Assembly: GCF_000224145.3 (NCBI RefSeq)
Contig: NW_004190356.2
Location: 248,001 to 312,000 of the forward strand
Reading direction: 5' to 3'
Source of the DNA: Ciona intestinalis
Taxonomy: Eukaryota > Chordata > Ascidiacea > Phlebobranchia > Cionidae
Length of the DNA stretch: 64,000 nt
Part shown: piece by piece, positions 1-11,517 of the stretch
How positions within the stretch are numbered: the first letter of the stretch is position 1
How the letters are laid out: each line of letters starts with the position of its first letter
Notes under the pieces: generated by a model
What the model saw: only the letters and a program-made list of their open reading frames with translations
What the model was told of the DNA's origin: nothing
The model's database searches: none
Made by a program: the position numbers and the translations under genes

Positions 1-49
1 TATTTTACATATATAAGCTTGTTCGTACAAAAGCTGTTGTTGTTCTTAC

Positions 50-1557
50 CTGTAAATTCCTTTCTTAGAAGCTTTTTGATTCATTGCTTCGTTGGCTTCA
101 AGTGCGTCGATTATACATTTAAAACCAGAGTCTCTTAAAGCTTTTCCACATCTACCAGTGCCTTGAATTTAAATATGAACACTAGATCAAATCAATGAAA
201 TGGGTATAATATATCAGAATGTATACCATACTTCGGCATTTTATATTATACAGTAGGGTGGGTGAAGATGGGGCACCTTTTCATTCTATTTTTCGTTCCA
301 TTTAGTAGTAAACAAAGAACGTTCAAAGAATTATAAAACCGTATCCTCACGGCTCCCATAAACCGTTGGTAGTTGTTTAAAACACGATCAGGATATTTAG
401 ATATTATGTTCTGAAAGGTGTCCCATCTTCCCCCGCAGTACTATTACCTGATGCTAGATCCAAAATACTGAAGTCACTTCTTGTCCTTTCTTCTAAACTG
501 ATGAATCGTAACAGAGTTGAAGTTGCTTGTGAGATTCCTTTGAACTCAACTACGTCAAGATCATCATCGTACTTGTCCGCCCTGTTGCGTTAATCAAGAA
601 TAAATTCGTTTTTTCGTCAATAAACCAATGACAACTCATAAATAAACTATACTTTGTTGTATTTAAAGCTATGAATGTAACCTTTAATTTAACACTGAAA
701 ATACGAGAATCAATAAAAGGTGAGTACTTTATGTCATGATAACTAATAGATATTTTTTTAACTTAGTTAATATATATATGAAGCAACTTTACGAACACAG
801 TATACCACATCATGCTTTCAATGACCTGACACGGGCGTCCTCTTTCATGGCATTCAGTTTTTTCTGTATGGCTAATCTTTTGGACAACCTATATTACTGC
901 CAGTAACAACTGCTAAGTGTCCTTACCACGGACACACCTGCTTACAAAAGTCGCAGCATCGAGCATGTACATTTTGATTACGATTTTTGGTCATATACGA
1001 TTTTTGGTCACATACGATTTTTGGTCATATACGATTTTTTGTCATATACGTTTTTTTGGTTATATATATCCTGTATATTTTGGTTACGATGACCCCGAAC
1101 TACATTATCATTGTGGTGGTAATAAGATGGCATATCAGTTCATAGGTTAACCCAGAGGTAATGAGTTCAAGGCACGACGCTTGTAGGCGATGCGTCCTTG
1201 CTGGGCAAGAAACATAACGGCAAATGCTCCAAGCATATGTGATCACTAATGGGTTGTCCAAATTATCAGCCATGCATAGAAAAAAAACAAAAAAATAATC
1301 ACTCACAAAGTAACATACTTGGTAACTCGTAAGCTAGTACCCTGTTTTTGTATGAAAGAGAACACCCGTGATATAACGGCTGTCGTTGTTCGGCCACCCG
1401 GGATAAAGTAAGTTACATTCATTTATTCAACTCACCAATCATCATAGAACCTTTGAGTTTCTTTCATGTCGTTCGGAGTGACGTAAGAATCGATTCTTTC
1501 AAATGCTTTCAGCTCTGTGGGGTCAGTTGGCATCTTATATTCTACATTGTTAGACAT
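50..1557 (-). CDS. METTL27-like SAM-dependent methyltransferase, copy A (partial, 3' end outside window)
   Basis: Three exons are readable: 1436-1557 (start ATG at 1557), 448-581 and 50-161, with GT/AG junctions that keep frame. Exon 1 gives MSNNVEYKMPTDPTEL and ends in FYDDW. Exon 2 ends with the start of the SAM-binding loop (ILDLASG), and exon 3 continues it as TGRCGKALRDSGFKC. This is the layout of METTL27 (Williams-Beuren region 27) class I methyltransferases. The substrate is not known for the family. The last two exons would lie left of the window. A SINE tail begins a few bases past the exon 1 donor and a MITE begins at about +6 of the exon 2 donor. Exon phases match copies B and D, so this is a paralogue. 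Confidence 0.8.
252..443. mobile_element. MITE, AGTAGGG family, complete
   Basis: About 190 bp with imperfect terminal inverted repeats (AGTAGGGTGGGTGAAGATGG at one end, CCATCTTCCCCC...AGTACT at the other) and TA at both edges, suggesting a TA target as in Tc1/mariner-type elements. It sits in intron 2 of METTL27-like A, with one end at the exon 2 donor. Confidence 0.85.
840..960 (-). mobile_element. SINE fragment (tRNA-type family), minus
   Basis: Middle part of the SINE in reverse: TGTATGGCTAAT, TTGGACAACC, TAAGTGTCCTTACCACGGAC. Diverged; no clear tRNA head. Confidence 0.55.
977..1063. repeat. Minisatellite, 17-bp unit
   Basis: About five tandem copies of TACGATTTTTGGTCATA with small changes, in intron 1 of METTL27-like A between two SINE fragments. 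Confidence 0.85.
1140..1428 (+). mobile_element. SINE, 5'-truncated
   Basis: Contains the post-tRNA part of the family (ATGGGTTGTCCAAATTATCA, TAACTCGTAAGCT, GTAAGTTACATTCATTTATT tail). The tail ends about 8 bp from the exon 1 donor of METTL27-like A. Confidence 0.85.
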
Positions 1558-1910
1558 GCTGGCAACTTAATAATAAAGTCTGTTAAATGAACAATATTAT
1601 TATTATTGCATAGTATAGGCTGATAGAGCACCATTCATAATATTGTCTTCATTGAATTACATCTTTTCGAACTAGATTAAAAGAGAAGAACGAGTAAAAT
1701 ACAATAAAGCGCTAAAATTTGCACGGTATATATCAATCGTAAACCACATAGAAATTAGTATAAATAATTAGTTACATTTTTTTAGTTACATTACAGTTAC
1801 AAGTTTAGAGATTGATCACAATAAAACTAATAGATAAAAGATAGTTGCATAATTTAGAATTTCAGAAAAAAGATTTTTTCTTTTATTTGATAATTTTGAA
1901 ATTTTGAATG

Positions 1911-4900
1911 TTATTTTAACTTTCTAATGCAGCGTTCCAAGCCAGGAACTGCGACCTTTTCTGTTGAATCCTGTTGCTCAACATTGTAGCTATAATAATC
2001 GAATTTATTTTTCAGAATAACTTCTATGCTGCCTGTTGATTGTAATTCAGCCAAAACAGCCTCAACCGATTTGTTGTAGTCACAAGCAAGACTAGTGTTT
2101 CGTACACTGAACCAAAAGAGGCCACCGACCTTCAGAATTCGAACCACGTCCTGGATAACATGTTACTTATATGCATTATAACTGTGCTTAAAAAGGACGA
2201 TACAGCTAACATATAAAGGTGGTATATATAACGCAAAGCAAGTATTGACATTTCAGTCATATTAATAATTTACTAATGGGCCGTAACATTAACCTGTTGT
2301 ACTCTGTCTGAATAGCCTAACTCAAAAGCTCACGAAGTTCTGAATTGTTTAATACGCGACGCTGCCCAACAGTCAGCAGCAGCAACTGCACGATATGTCG
2401 GCGAATGTTATTTTGTCACTTAGAATAATAATCGTGAACTAGAGGTCACGACTACTTCGGAACGCAAACCGGTTCGAATAAAAGTTGGGTCCGTGACTAT
2501 TTCTTTATTAGTTTAAAATAAACGAAAGGGAAAAACGTCATAATTTATAGCGGGAATGGGAGGCTCAAAAATTAGTTGAGAATTAAAGCTATTGCGTTTG
2601 TGAGAATCGTTGCGGGACATATCCGCACTGCCACGCCGACTCTGAAATATGAGCCAAAAGGACGGGAAGACGGTAATGAAATGATTAATGGGTGTCGTAA
2701 ATAAGGAACGCTAGAACAATGTTAATGTTATATAGTAGGGTGGGGAAAAATGAGATTACTTTTCATCTATTTTCTCTCTCCATTTGGTAGTAAACAAAGA
2801 ACAGTCAAAGAATTATGAACCGTATCCTCACGACTCCCATAGAACGTTGTCAATTGTTTAAAACACGATCACGATATTTGGGTATTATGTGCTAAAGATG
2901 TCCCATCTACCCCCACAGTACTAAATGTACATTTAACTATGCCCATCTTGCAACTATATTTACCGTTGGTGGAAACGCGAAAAGCGTAGAATGCTGCGAT
3001 GTTAGGGTTCTGAACCCAAAACATAATTTGCTCACCTACAAATGTTTGTCTGGTTACTTGTTTTTGCAACCCTTCTGTTTTTCGATACTTTATGCCAACG
3101 AGAATTACCTACCTTGATACACTCAGCTTGAATATGTGTACGAGAAAACCCCCCAGTAGAGATAATGGCATCATAGCTACAATCTTCTGCTGGTATTCGT
3201 GTATCAGGTGTTACAATGTGAACTGTTAGATTTCTAATAATAATGAATCAATTTAGACCATTGTAATCATCACTTCGTATTCTCCTATATAAATAAATGC
3301 AACTTCTTTCTCCTCGCGTGGCCGGAAAACAACGGTTCTGTTTCATACACCTCGTGCCAGCTTATTAGTTACTTGCCCAAGGACACATACGCCCACAGTG
3401 GTGGAAGCGACGAGCATTCAACCCACCACCTCTTAGTTAGAGGCAGGAGCGCTAACATGCACAATACACAATAAACGGCTTGTAAATATAGCTTAGTTCT
3501 ACAACGCTGTAAAAATACATAGGTGCTTGCTTGTTTATATAAATTACCAAAAAGATTTCACTTACCTAAAAGTTGTATACCAATTATAAGTGGAGATTAC
3601 AGATATTTCACTTTACCACAGAAATTTGTTTTATTTGATTTGTAAAAAATATGGTACAACATCTAATGTTTTAACTGACAACAATAAACAACAACCTGTA
3701 TATGTTTTTCTGCACAGCCTGAACATTCATTGCTTCATTAGCTTCAATACCATCAATAGTGCAGCTGAAACCATGTTCTCTCAAAGTGACACCACAATTT
3801 CCAGTACCTTTATATAAAAATCCGCAAAACATTTATAAGTAACCTTTTTATGAATTTTAATGCGAACATTTAAGAAGCTCCACATTGGGCTACTATCTGA
3901 AGTTATGAATCAAGTATAAATGGTTTATCGGTTTGTCGGCGACTAAACCGGCTCTCCCTGCTAGTTTTCTAGTCAGAAGGGTTTGGGGGCACCCCGTGGG
4001 ACGGAAATAATACTTTTAAAGCAGATAAGTTTGCGGAGAAGCAAACGACCACTGACAACCTATAGGAAGGGGTAGACGCCACTAGGTTTAAAAATCAACA
4101 AATACTAATGCTATGGTTAGTTTAGTGAATCTTATATACGCTGTGATTTAAATTGGGCCATATAAGGCTTTATGTCTTATATAAGCCACATAACGTGTCT
4201 GATCAAACAGAACGTTGTTTAATCGGTAGATATATAGCCACTATAACGTGTCCAATAAGAACATTTTTTACGAAAGGAATTTTATCTAAGAGTATTATTG
4301 ACCCACAAGTCTTCCAGCAGCGTAAAAGGTATAAGTTTTGGGTAAAGTTACATCTGAACTAAATTCTATTTACTTGTATGCCCCAATCCCAATGCAATTG
4401 CAAAAAGTTTCCACCAATGGTTATCGTCTATCATAAGTCAATATTGATACATTATTGTACAAATCATTAACTCTGCTTCGTCCTGAATACCTGACGCAAG
4501 GTCCAATATGTGAAAATTTTCACTTTTTCTTTGTTCTTCGCTAATTAGACTTGACAGCGAGTTCACCAACATCGAATGGGCATGATAAGGAATTGCTTTA
4601 TAATCATCATCATAGGTCTTTGCCCTATAAAAAAAATCATTTTCATGGTTACACCAACGTTATTAGTGCATAGTTCTACCAAATACACAACTGAGATCAT
4701 TCTTTATTGGTATATAATATGGTGGGAAAAGACGGGACACCTGTAGCACATAATATTCTGATCGTATTTTAAACAAATTACAACGGTCTACAGGAGTCGT
4801 GAAAATACGGTTTATAAATCTTTGAATGTTCTTTTTATTTGGACGAGAAAACAGAATGATTGTCCCATCTTCCCGGTCCCTACTATAAAGTATTTTTAAA

Positions 4901-5027
4901 CTCACCAAGAATTGTAAAACTTTTGTGTTTCATTCATATCATATGGTTTTACATAAGTATCGATTCTTGTGAATGCTTGAAGTTGAGCTGGGTCGGATGG
5001 CATCTTATACTCTGCTTCATTTGACAT
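1911..5027 (-). CDS. METTL27-like SAM-dependent methyltransferase, copy B (complete)
   Basis: Five exons: 4906-5027, 4491-4624, 3696-3807, 3113-3233, 1911-2150. Together they encode about 242 residues, close to the roughly 245 of vertebrate METTL27. It starts MSNEAEYKMPSDPAQLQ; the SAM-binding loop LDLASGTGNCG spans the exon 2/3 junction. Exon 4 has YDAIISTGGFSRTHIQ, equivalent to methyltransferase motif IV, and exon 5 begins DVVRILKVGGLFWFSVR, a typical post-II motif. The class I fold is firm; METTL27 is the best family match from exon structure and the N-terminal YxxPxDP-type segment, and substrate is unknown. MITE copies sit in introns 1 and 4 and a SINE in intron 3. Head-to-tail with copy A. 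Confidence 0.85.
2734..2922. mobile_element. MITE, AGTAGGG family
   Basis: Complete copy in intron 4 of METTL27-like B; left end AGTAGGGTGGGG, right end CCCCACAGTACT, with the shared GGTAGTAAACAAAGAAC core. Confidence 0.85.
3302..3465 (-). mobile_element. SINE, internally deleted, minus
   Basis: Reverse copy with CGTGGCCGGAAAAC, CCTCGTGCCAGCTTA, GGACACATACGCCCACA and a tRNA-like head remnant (GGCAGGAGCGCTAAC); the middle is missing. In intron 3 of METTL27-like B. Confidence 0.8.
4716..4886. mobile_element. MITE, AGTAGGG family, diverged
   Basis: Ends GGTGGGAAAAGACGGGACAC and TGTCCCATCTTCCC...TACTA; in intron 1 of METTL27-like B, 20 bp from the exon 1 donor. Confidence 0.75.
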
Positions 5028-5817
5028 AACTAGCTTTGTTTGGCACTGACAATTTACAATTCAGTTTTATATTTGAAACACTTTGGAAATCAAAATCTCG
5101 ATTTATTACTTTTTGTTCAATATCGTATATTAGAACATCCAGATTTATGGTCGTAATCATAGGGTATAATGCGCTTTACCAACAAGTGGCAAACACATCA
5201 CTTTTTTCCGTATGGCGCTTTGTGCATACAAATGCAAACAGCTGTATTATATAGGCAATATATATAGTAGGCCTATACTGTGGCTGGCGAGGTCTAAATA
5301 AGGTACACCACTGCCAACTTGAGTACATAAGACACATTGTTGACTCTGCAATAGTAATTTTTTAACTAGTTATGTAATACCATAAAACAATCAATCTAAA
5401 AAAGAGCTTACCTAATATTACCAACCAATTAAAGTAGAGGTCCCTAACCAATATCAAAGTTGACTCGTTTATCTGGCGTGCAGACTAATCCAATTGAATT
5501 TTATAAAGCACATTTGTTACAAATGCAATTTGTTGTGTTATTTTCAGTAACGTAACAAACCATTTGTAACAAACTTCCAAAACAATATATCATTTTGTAA
5601 TTATGGCACTAGGAACACTAGCCGTTATTTACGTTGCTCTAACTTGTTGATTTCCGCAAGTCTATTACAAGTTGTCATGAAAAAAACAATTCCAAATGTC
5701 GCGTTTATGGCTTTCTTAACCAAGATTGTTTTCGGCCCCTGAACTAAATCATGTAACCTTATCAATAAATGCTTTAAAACACGTTTTTAATTATATCTAA
5801 ACAATGCACAATCTTGT

Positions 5818-6230
5818 ATAGTAGGGTAGGGGAGATGGGATTCGCCAAAGCCGGGCCTTCTTAGAGATATTTTACGGTCACTCATTTAATGAGAGATAAA
5901 AAAACACAAATGCTAAAGTATGTTGTTCCGCAGTATTCTCATGGTCCAACAAAATGTTCGGCAAATGTTGTTACTGTTTTAAAGTAATAAATTTATTCGA
6001 CGTTGAACAATTATACAACATTATTTCAACGGCTAGAAAAAGCATAACAGTAAAATACCGATTTTAAATGCTCGCTGAATTATAGTAAAGCTGCAAAAGG
6101 TTTGTAGTTTGCGAGTTTGAATCACCAACCCATCATCGTAGTCAAATAAAATGGGATGAAATATATTGCACAGTTTGATTTTGTCTCATATTAGTTTTGG
6201 TAACATTCAAATCGTGTCCATACCTATACT
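5818..6230 (+). mobile_element. Remnant of the 1.3-kb TIR element family
   Basis: Starts at TAGTAGGGTAGGGGAGATGG and shares AATGCTCGCTGAATTATAGT, GTTTGTAGTTTGCGAG and CAGTTTGATTTTGTCTCAT with segments near 24,000-24,130 (reverse) and 21,600-21,660 (reverse). Confidence 0.6.
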
Positions 6231-6599
6231 TTTACGCTAATTACATCCTTTTATCTGATTTATTTATTTAAGTAGTTTTTCTTTGCAACGTATGTATAAC
6301 GATTGTCGTTTTGATGCTAATTCTCTTCTATTCGTTGCATTGATAATTAAAGCCTTCGCTATCTATCCAAAGAATATAAAATAATTTATGTTATGCCTAT
6401 CAGGTTAACACATAAAGTGCAGATGAACCAGTAATAGTACTAAAAGTTTTATATATTTAAACAAACTTTTAAGACAACTCTAAGCCACAAAAAAACGTAC
6501 AATGTTAAACTATAGAGCAGACTCCCACCAATAAGCATTAGTCCTGCCTTACAGCGCCCATTAGTCATGTGTGCTTTACCGTATTTGCAATCACACCGA

Positions 6600-6930
6600 A
6601 AATAAGCCCGAAAGGCAAATAACAACGCGGTTAAGGGAATGGATAGATTCGATAGAATCTAAGGAATGGTTCTCGGGTTTGAAGACCAGTCGTTTTATGA
6701 TGAACAGCCGTGATGGCGTCACGGGTGCTGTCTAAACCCCATCTCGTGCAAAGGTAGCTTGGGTTGTATGCGAGCACGGGAGCCTCATCTCTGATAGCCC
6801 CCCGAATCTTCTGATTTGTTTACTTATCGAACCACGCCGCTGGTGGCGACTTACATTTGTTACGTATGTTGAAAGCCCATGGCAAACAAGTGGCTCTTGT
6901 TGAGCTTTCTGCCAAGTAATATATAGTACC
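6600..6930. other. Unassigned GC-richer block with a strong hairpin
   Basis: More G+C-rich than its surroundings. Around 6,704-6,733 ACAGC-CGTGA pairs with TCACG-(GGT)-GCTGT across a 5-nt loop. A 66-residue minus-strand frame (6,732-6,932) has no recognisable domain. It does not match the tRNA-type SINE or MITE here; an old repeat or structured RNA is possible. Confidence 0.35.
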
Positions 6931-7156
6931 ACACCAACTGTGCTGAAGTTAATGATGTAATGCGTCGAACATTAAAATTACGTGACGTAACAATGTATTA
7001 TAATGGGCATTATTCGCGTCAATAGGCCTCTTATTTTCTGAGCAGTTTCGGTGTATTCCTAGGCCGTGTATTGAGTAGGCCATGGTATGTTAGATACAAA
7101 TTACGATAAAGGGTTTAAAAAAGACTATAGGTAATACAGGCGTAGATCGCCTTTAT

Positions 7157-7275
7157 AGTAGGGTGGGTTTTTTTTCATTCTATTTTCTCGTTTCAGGCGG
7201 CTGTTAATTGTTTAAACACGATTGGGATATTTGGACATTATGTCCAGTATCCCCCCTCCCCCCCATCACACTATA
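7157..7275. mobile_element. MITE, AGTAGGG family, internally deleted
   Basis: Left end AGTAGGGTGGG, then core TTAATTGTTTAAACACGATT and a degenerate C-rich right end. Confidence 0.7.
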
Positions 7276-7397
7276 TTAGGGTTGGTAATTTACGTTGGGT
7301 TTAGTGCATGCTTTTTACCTAACGGCATCAAAATTCGAATATTGCTATACAGTATGTTATGTCCATTTCTTTGGTTTATAAAACACCAGTCTATCTA

Positions 7398-7590
7398 CAG
7401 TGAAGGTGGGGAAGATAGGAAACCTTTTTATTCTATTTCCTCGTTTCATTTGGTAGTAAACAAAGAAATTTTAAAAGTTAATAAAAACATATATCCTTAC
7501 GACTCCCATATAGACTGTAGTTACTTTGAAACACGATAAGGATGTTTGGATATTATGTGCTAAAGGTGTCCCATCTTTCCCCACACTACT
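7398..7590. mobile_element. MITE, AGTAGGG family
   Basis: Full length: AGTGAAGGTGGGGAAGATAG to CCATCTTTCCCCACACTACT, ending 80 bp beyond the stop codon of the LDLa-GPCR gene. Confidence 0.8.
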
Positions 7591-7668
7591 ATAGTGAAGG
7601 AGTGCTACATAACACTACTGCTATTACATTTAAAGTTAAAATGCTAAAGTATTAGGTTTCATGCAAAA

Positions 7669-10600
7669 TTACAATGATGTTATAGTTGTTATCCGGTTGG
7701 TATTGGGCGATGGAGGTATGACGTTTTCCATACGTGGCGTGGACACAACAACAGGTTTCCTAAAGTTCTTTATGAATTTCTTGACCGCAATTCTGCCAAT
7801 GTCTGAATAAATAATCGGGTTGATGACGCTGTTTATAGGAAGCAGCACTCCAGCGCTGATGACGTACACGATTCGGTCAAGTTTGACGCCAGATAAGCTA
7901 AGAAAAGCCATGATACAGATAGGAATCCAACAGCAAAAGTTGGTGAGGATAAGAAGGGATATAGTCTTTTGTAGTTTGTTGCTTGTTTGAGCATTGTTTT
8001 TCATTTTAGTGCTTCGTTTAAATACGCCAATGTAGACAGCAACCACGTACAAGAAGAGGCAAAAGTTGAGACTTATCAAAAAAGCTGAGTACTCCCAAAC
8101 CGCCTCACCAACTGTTACAAATACCTTGGGCATACAAACGCTTGTTTCGCCGTAGTAACCAAACTCAGCTTTAATCTCAAGCTCTTGAAATGTTTCAGAC
8201 ATTTTGCGTTTGGCTTGGTCCCAATTCAAAGCAGGTGATGATATGTTAGTGTTATATGTGGAAATTGATTTACAAAGAAACATAAACTTGTCTTTCGTGA
8301 TGATATCTTTCGATGAAAAGTAATTTGGGAACCAGATTGATGAAACAAAATAACCAGATGAAGTTTGAATCAGTGGAATCGTTCCTAGAAGTATCCCCAC
8401 CGCCCATATTGTAAATGTAGGAGCCATATACGCTACACGTTTGACGTTTGCCATCTTAAATGGTTTATAAACGGAAATTAATCTGAACGTAGCCATCACG
8501 GCCATAGTAAGGGCCGAAACTTCAGATGAAATGATAGTTAGTGAACCGAGACCTGAACAAAGATTGCTGCTTCGCCATTCAGCATCATGGTAGCAATATC
8601 TACCCGAGTACTCGGCTCCTTTACTCGATATTGCCACCAAGTAAACGCCCATCAAGAAATCTGATAGCGAAAGGTTTATAACAAACCAAAGAAAAGATGT
8701 TTTTAAAGGTTCGTTCTTTTTTCTTACCATCTCTATAACTGTAAAAAGAAAAACCAAACCATTCCCAATTAGAGATAGGATGCCCATGATCCACATTAGG
8801 ATTCTTATAAAGACTGTGCCAATCATTTCAAACGGTGTAGAGAAAACAGTAGCTCTTGTAGTATTCACTGGGCATTCATCGCTACCATCGCTACAGTCTT
8901 TAAATCCATTTTCAACTCGACTTTTGTCCACAGAAAGAGGTTGCTTGTTAAGGCAGTAGAATCGAGTATTTTTGCATAATTCCACCACTTCGTCTGAACC
9001 ATCAACACAGTCAAGGACTCCATCGCAAACTTTTACTTGCTCCACGCTCCAAACTAGAGAGCTCGTGTTTTTACAGTAAAATCGACCTGTGCAGTTCTTT
9101 TCATCAAACCCAGGTTCGCAACCAGGACTTATAAACGGTCGTCCATCGCAGTAAGATTCGATACGAAGGCTAGATTCAGCGTTAACCAACTTTGTGTGGC
9201 AATCCAAGGAGCTGAGGCAAAAGTGAGTCTCACTCGGGCAACCTACATTACACTCGTCGCTGCGGTCGAAGCATTCTGGTAATCCGTCACAAACGCTTGC
9301 CGTGACGAACGCCGATTCTTCCGCATCTTGGGGGCAGAATTTGTATTCATATATCTCCTCATCTCTGTGCATCATTAACATACAGTACATGTTGTTAAAC
9401 GTGTCGTTGCAATCCACCATTTTGTTACAAATGACGTTATCTATTTCCATGCAAACACCATTGCAAATCATCTCGTTTGGTAGACAGCTCTGCCGAGACT
9501 TGCCCAAAACGTTATCGCATACACTTTGGTCCTGGCACAAACATTCATCGGACAAATCGTAGCAATCTATCACACCATCGCAAACTTGCTTGGCTGAAAT
9601 CATTAACCTTCCGTCCAAACAACGAAAGCATTTCAACTTTCCATCAACAAAGCAATTATCTGAGCCATCTTCACAGTACGAATTGTTGTTGAAAAGATTA
9701 ACTTGGGGAAGAACACACGATTGCTTGGGCTGAAAGTATTCGCTTTTTGCTCTGCATTTAAACCCTGGTACGTCAAACATTTCGTCACTTTCGTCTGTAC
9801 AATCTGGGTTTAGGTTGCAAAGGTGTGAAAATAACACAAACTCCTTATTCTTACATTTAGCCACACCGTTCTTCCAGTGGTCGTTTGACGCACACCACCA
9901 CTGCTTACCAATACGAGTGAAATTTTCTCCAGAAAAAATCTCCAAAAAATGACAATTTCTTGACGAATTTACAGCAATCTGATTAAGTTCTTTAAATCTG
10001 TTATAAGACTCGTAATCCTCACATTGGTAAACGGATCCTGTCAACGTATCGCGATCTGTAGCATGGAACTTAGATGTTAAACTCATTAAAGTAACGTCGT
10101 GGATATCACAAGCTTCGTCAGAATAATCGGCGCAGTCTGTTAAACCATTTAGAACTTCATGTATATCAATACAACCTAAAGCCGACGTGCAGTTATCCGG
10201 TTTAAGTATGCAACCACATTTTAGTTGGTTTGCTTCGCAAGTACAGTTCTTGTTGTCACTAAAATCTGAACATTTTCCCATGTTTTTACATTGCTGCTCT
10301 TTAGAATAGCAAGTCGAGATGCTTTCCAAGTCTCCTATATATAAGCTATCACATGTAGAGTTGTTCTTAAAACAATCACACGCAAGCTCGTTCGAACCAC
10401 ACTGATAATTACAATCTTTTTCGTCGCTCCAATCCCCACAATCATTATCAGTATCGCATTTGTAGCTTCGGTCGTAGCAAGGCCAAAAGTAATATATTCC
10501 AGTCAAGTCACAATTTCCATTGGAGTAACAGTCACACACGTAATCATTTGCCCCACAAATCCATTCGCAGTCCTTCTCGTCTGACCAATCTCCACAGTCG

Positions 10601-10709
10601 TTAAATCCATCGCACTCTGAATAGTCATCATAGTAACCTTGCATCATTAGCCCCGCTCTCATGCACACACCTCCGTTCTTTTGGCAATCGCATTCATATT
10701 TATCTTGTG
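7669..10709 (-). CDS. LDLa-repeat rhodopsin-family GPCR (RXFP/GRL101-like), 5' exon(s) not found
   Basis: One open exon of about 3 kb. Its acceptor is at 10,710-10,711, so the ATG at 10,668 is internal and a signal-peptide exon must lie upstream (higher coordinates); none was recognised. About twelve LDL-receptor class A modules follow each other in the first ~610 residues, shown by cysteine spacing and endings such as DCGDWSDEKDC, DCYDLSDEC and DCSDGSDEC. The 7TM domain starts near residue 625 (ILSLIGNGLVFLFTVIEMV). NLSLSDFLMG, the SSEVSALTM segment before the DRY position and NPIIY in TM7 resemble relaxin receptors (RXFP) and molluscan GRL101. Odd points: no leucine-rich repeats are visible between modules and membrane domain, and the DRY/EKY position reads FRL. 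A plasma-membrane peptide or lipoprotein-type receptor is inferred; ligand unknown. Confidence 0.93.
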
Positions 10710-11263
10710 CTGGAACGAAGGAAAATGTTTTACTATTATAAGCATTCGTAAAGTCATTATTTCAGGTACGTCATGATGATCACAACGAAAAAAAATGGCG
10801 CAGTTAAATGTTAAAATACGATTAGAAACTATTTGAACTTATGTGCAAGATGCAACGGTATCTATTTTACCCCTCCGTTTATTATGTGTATAGGGTAAAG
10901 TATCACCTCACGAAACACCGCATATTTCTGCGAAAAATATCTACAAGTAGAAGTTGTCAGCGTCAGACAAATTAAAGCTGCACGCGCGGTGTTGCTTGTT
11001 AAATTTACAGAACTTTATGACGTAACAGAAAAGTAATAAGTCTGCGTGTTACGTAACGAATGACCAGTATTGAAAACATTTCCCACACTATGTATTGAAT
11101 GTATTAAGTATGCCATTTTGAAGGTTGCATTGTTTATTATAGTTGCCTCGACCTCGACCGTGGTGAAGTGAATAATGTAAACTGCACAAGTTTACATTTG
11201 TGGAGGTTTAATTTATAATTTACAATGTTTAACCACAAAATTGAATTGCACAAATAGCAGGTT

Positions 11264-11517
11264 CTCGTCTTATTTGGTATTAAACAAAGAACTTTCAAAG
11301 AATTATAAACCATATTCTCACGACTCGCAAAGATGGTTGTTGATTGTTTAAAACACGATCGGAATATTTGAATATTATGTGCCAAATGGTGTCCCGTCTT
11401 TCCCCATAGTACTGTCGTGGGCATATAGTTTTATAATTCTTTGAATGTTCTTTGTTTACTACTAAATGGGGCGAGAAAATAGAGGTAAAAGGTGTCCCGT
11501 CTTCCCCCACCCTACTG
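11264..11517. mobile_element. Two partial MITEs joined head to head
   Basis: 11,264-11,413 is the 3' two-thirds of one copy; 11,425-11,517 is the opposite-orientation half of another. Both carry TCTTTCCCC/TCTTCCCCC ends and the AAACAAAGAAC core, so the pair makes a long imperfect palindrome. Confidence 0.75.

Larger units (their letters stand above)
5028..7668. other. Intergenic, METTL27-like B to LDLa-GPCR
   Basis: No gene seen. It holds a remnant of the larger 1.3-kb TIR element (5,818-6,230), a GC-richer hairpin-bearing block (6,600-6,930) and two MITEs (7,157-7,275 and 7,398-7,590). The rest is AT-rich without recognisable signal. Confidence 0.7.

Noticed and set aside
977-1063. CRISPR-like repeat array
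   Set aside because: Units are directly adjacent with no spacers; it is a minisatellite, and the host is an animal.
6890-6930. U1 snRNA-like TACTTGGCAG on the minus strand
   Set aside because: The following sequence does not match U1 stem-loops.
9302-9692. Plus-strand frames of 86 and 71 residues
   Set aside because: Antisense shadows of the LDLa-GPCR exon, with no start context or domain.
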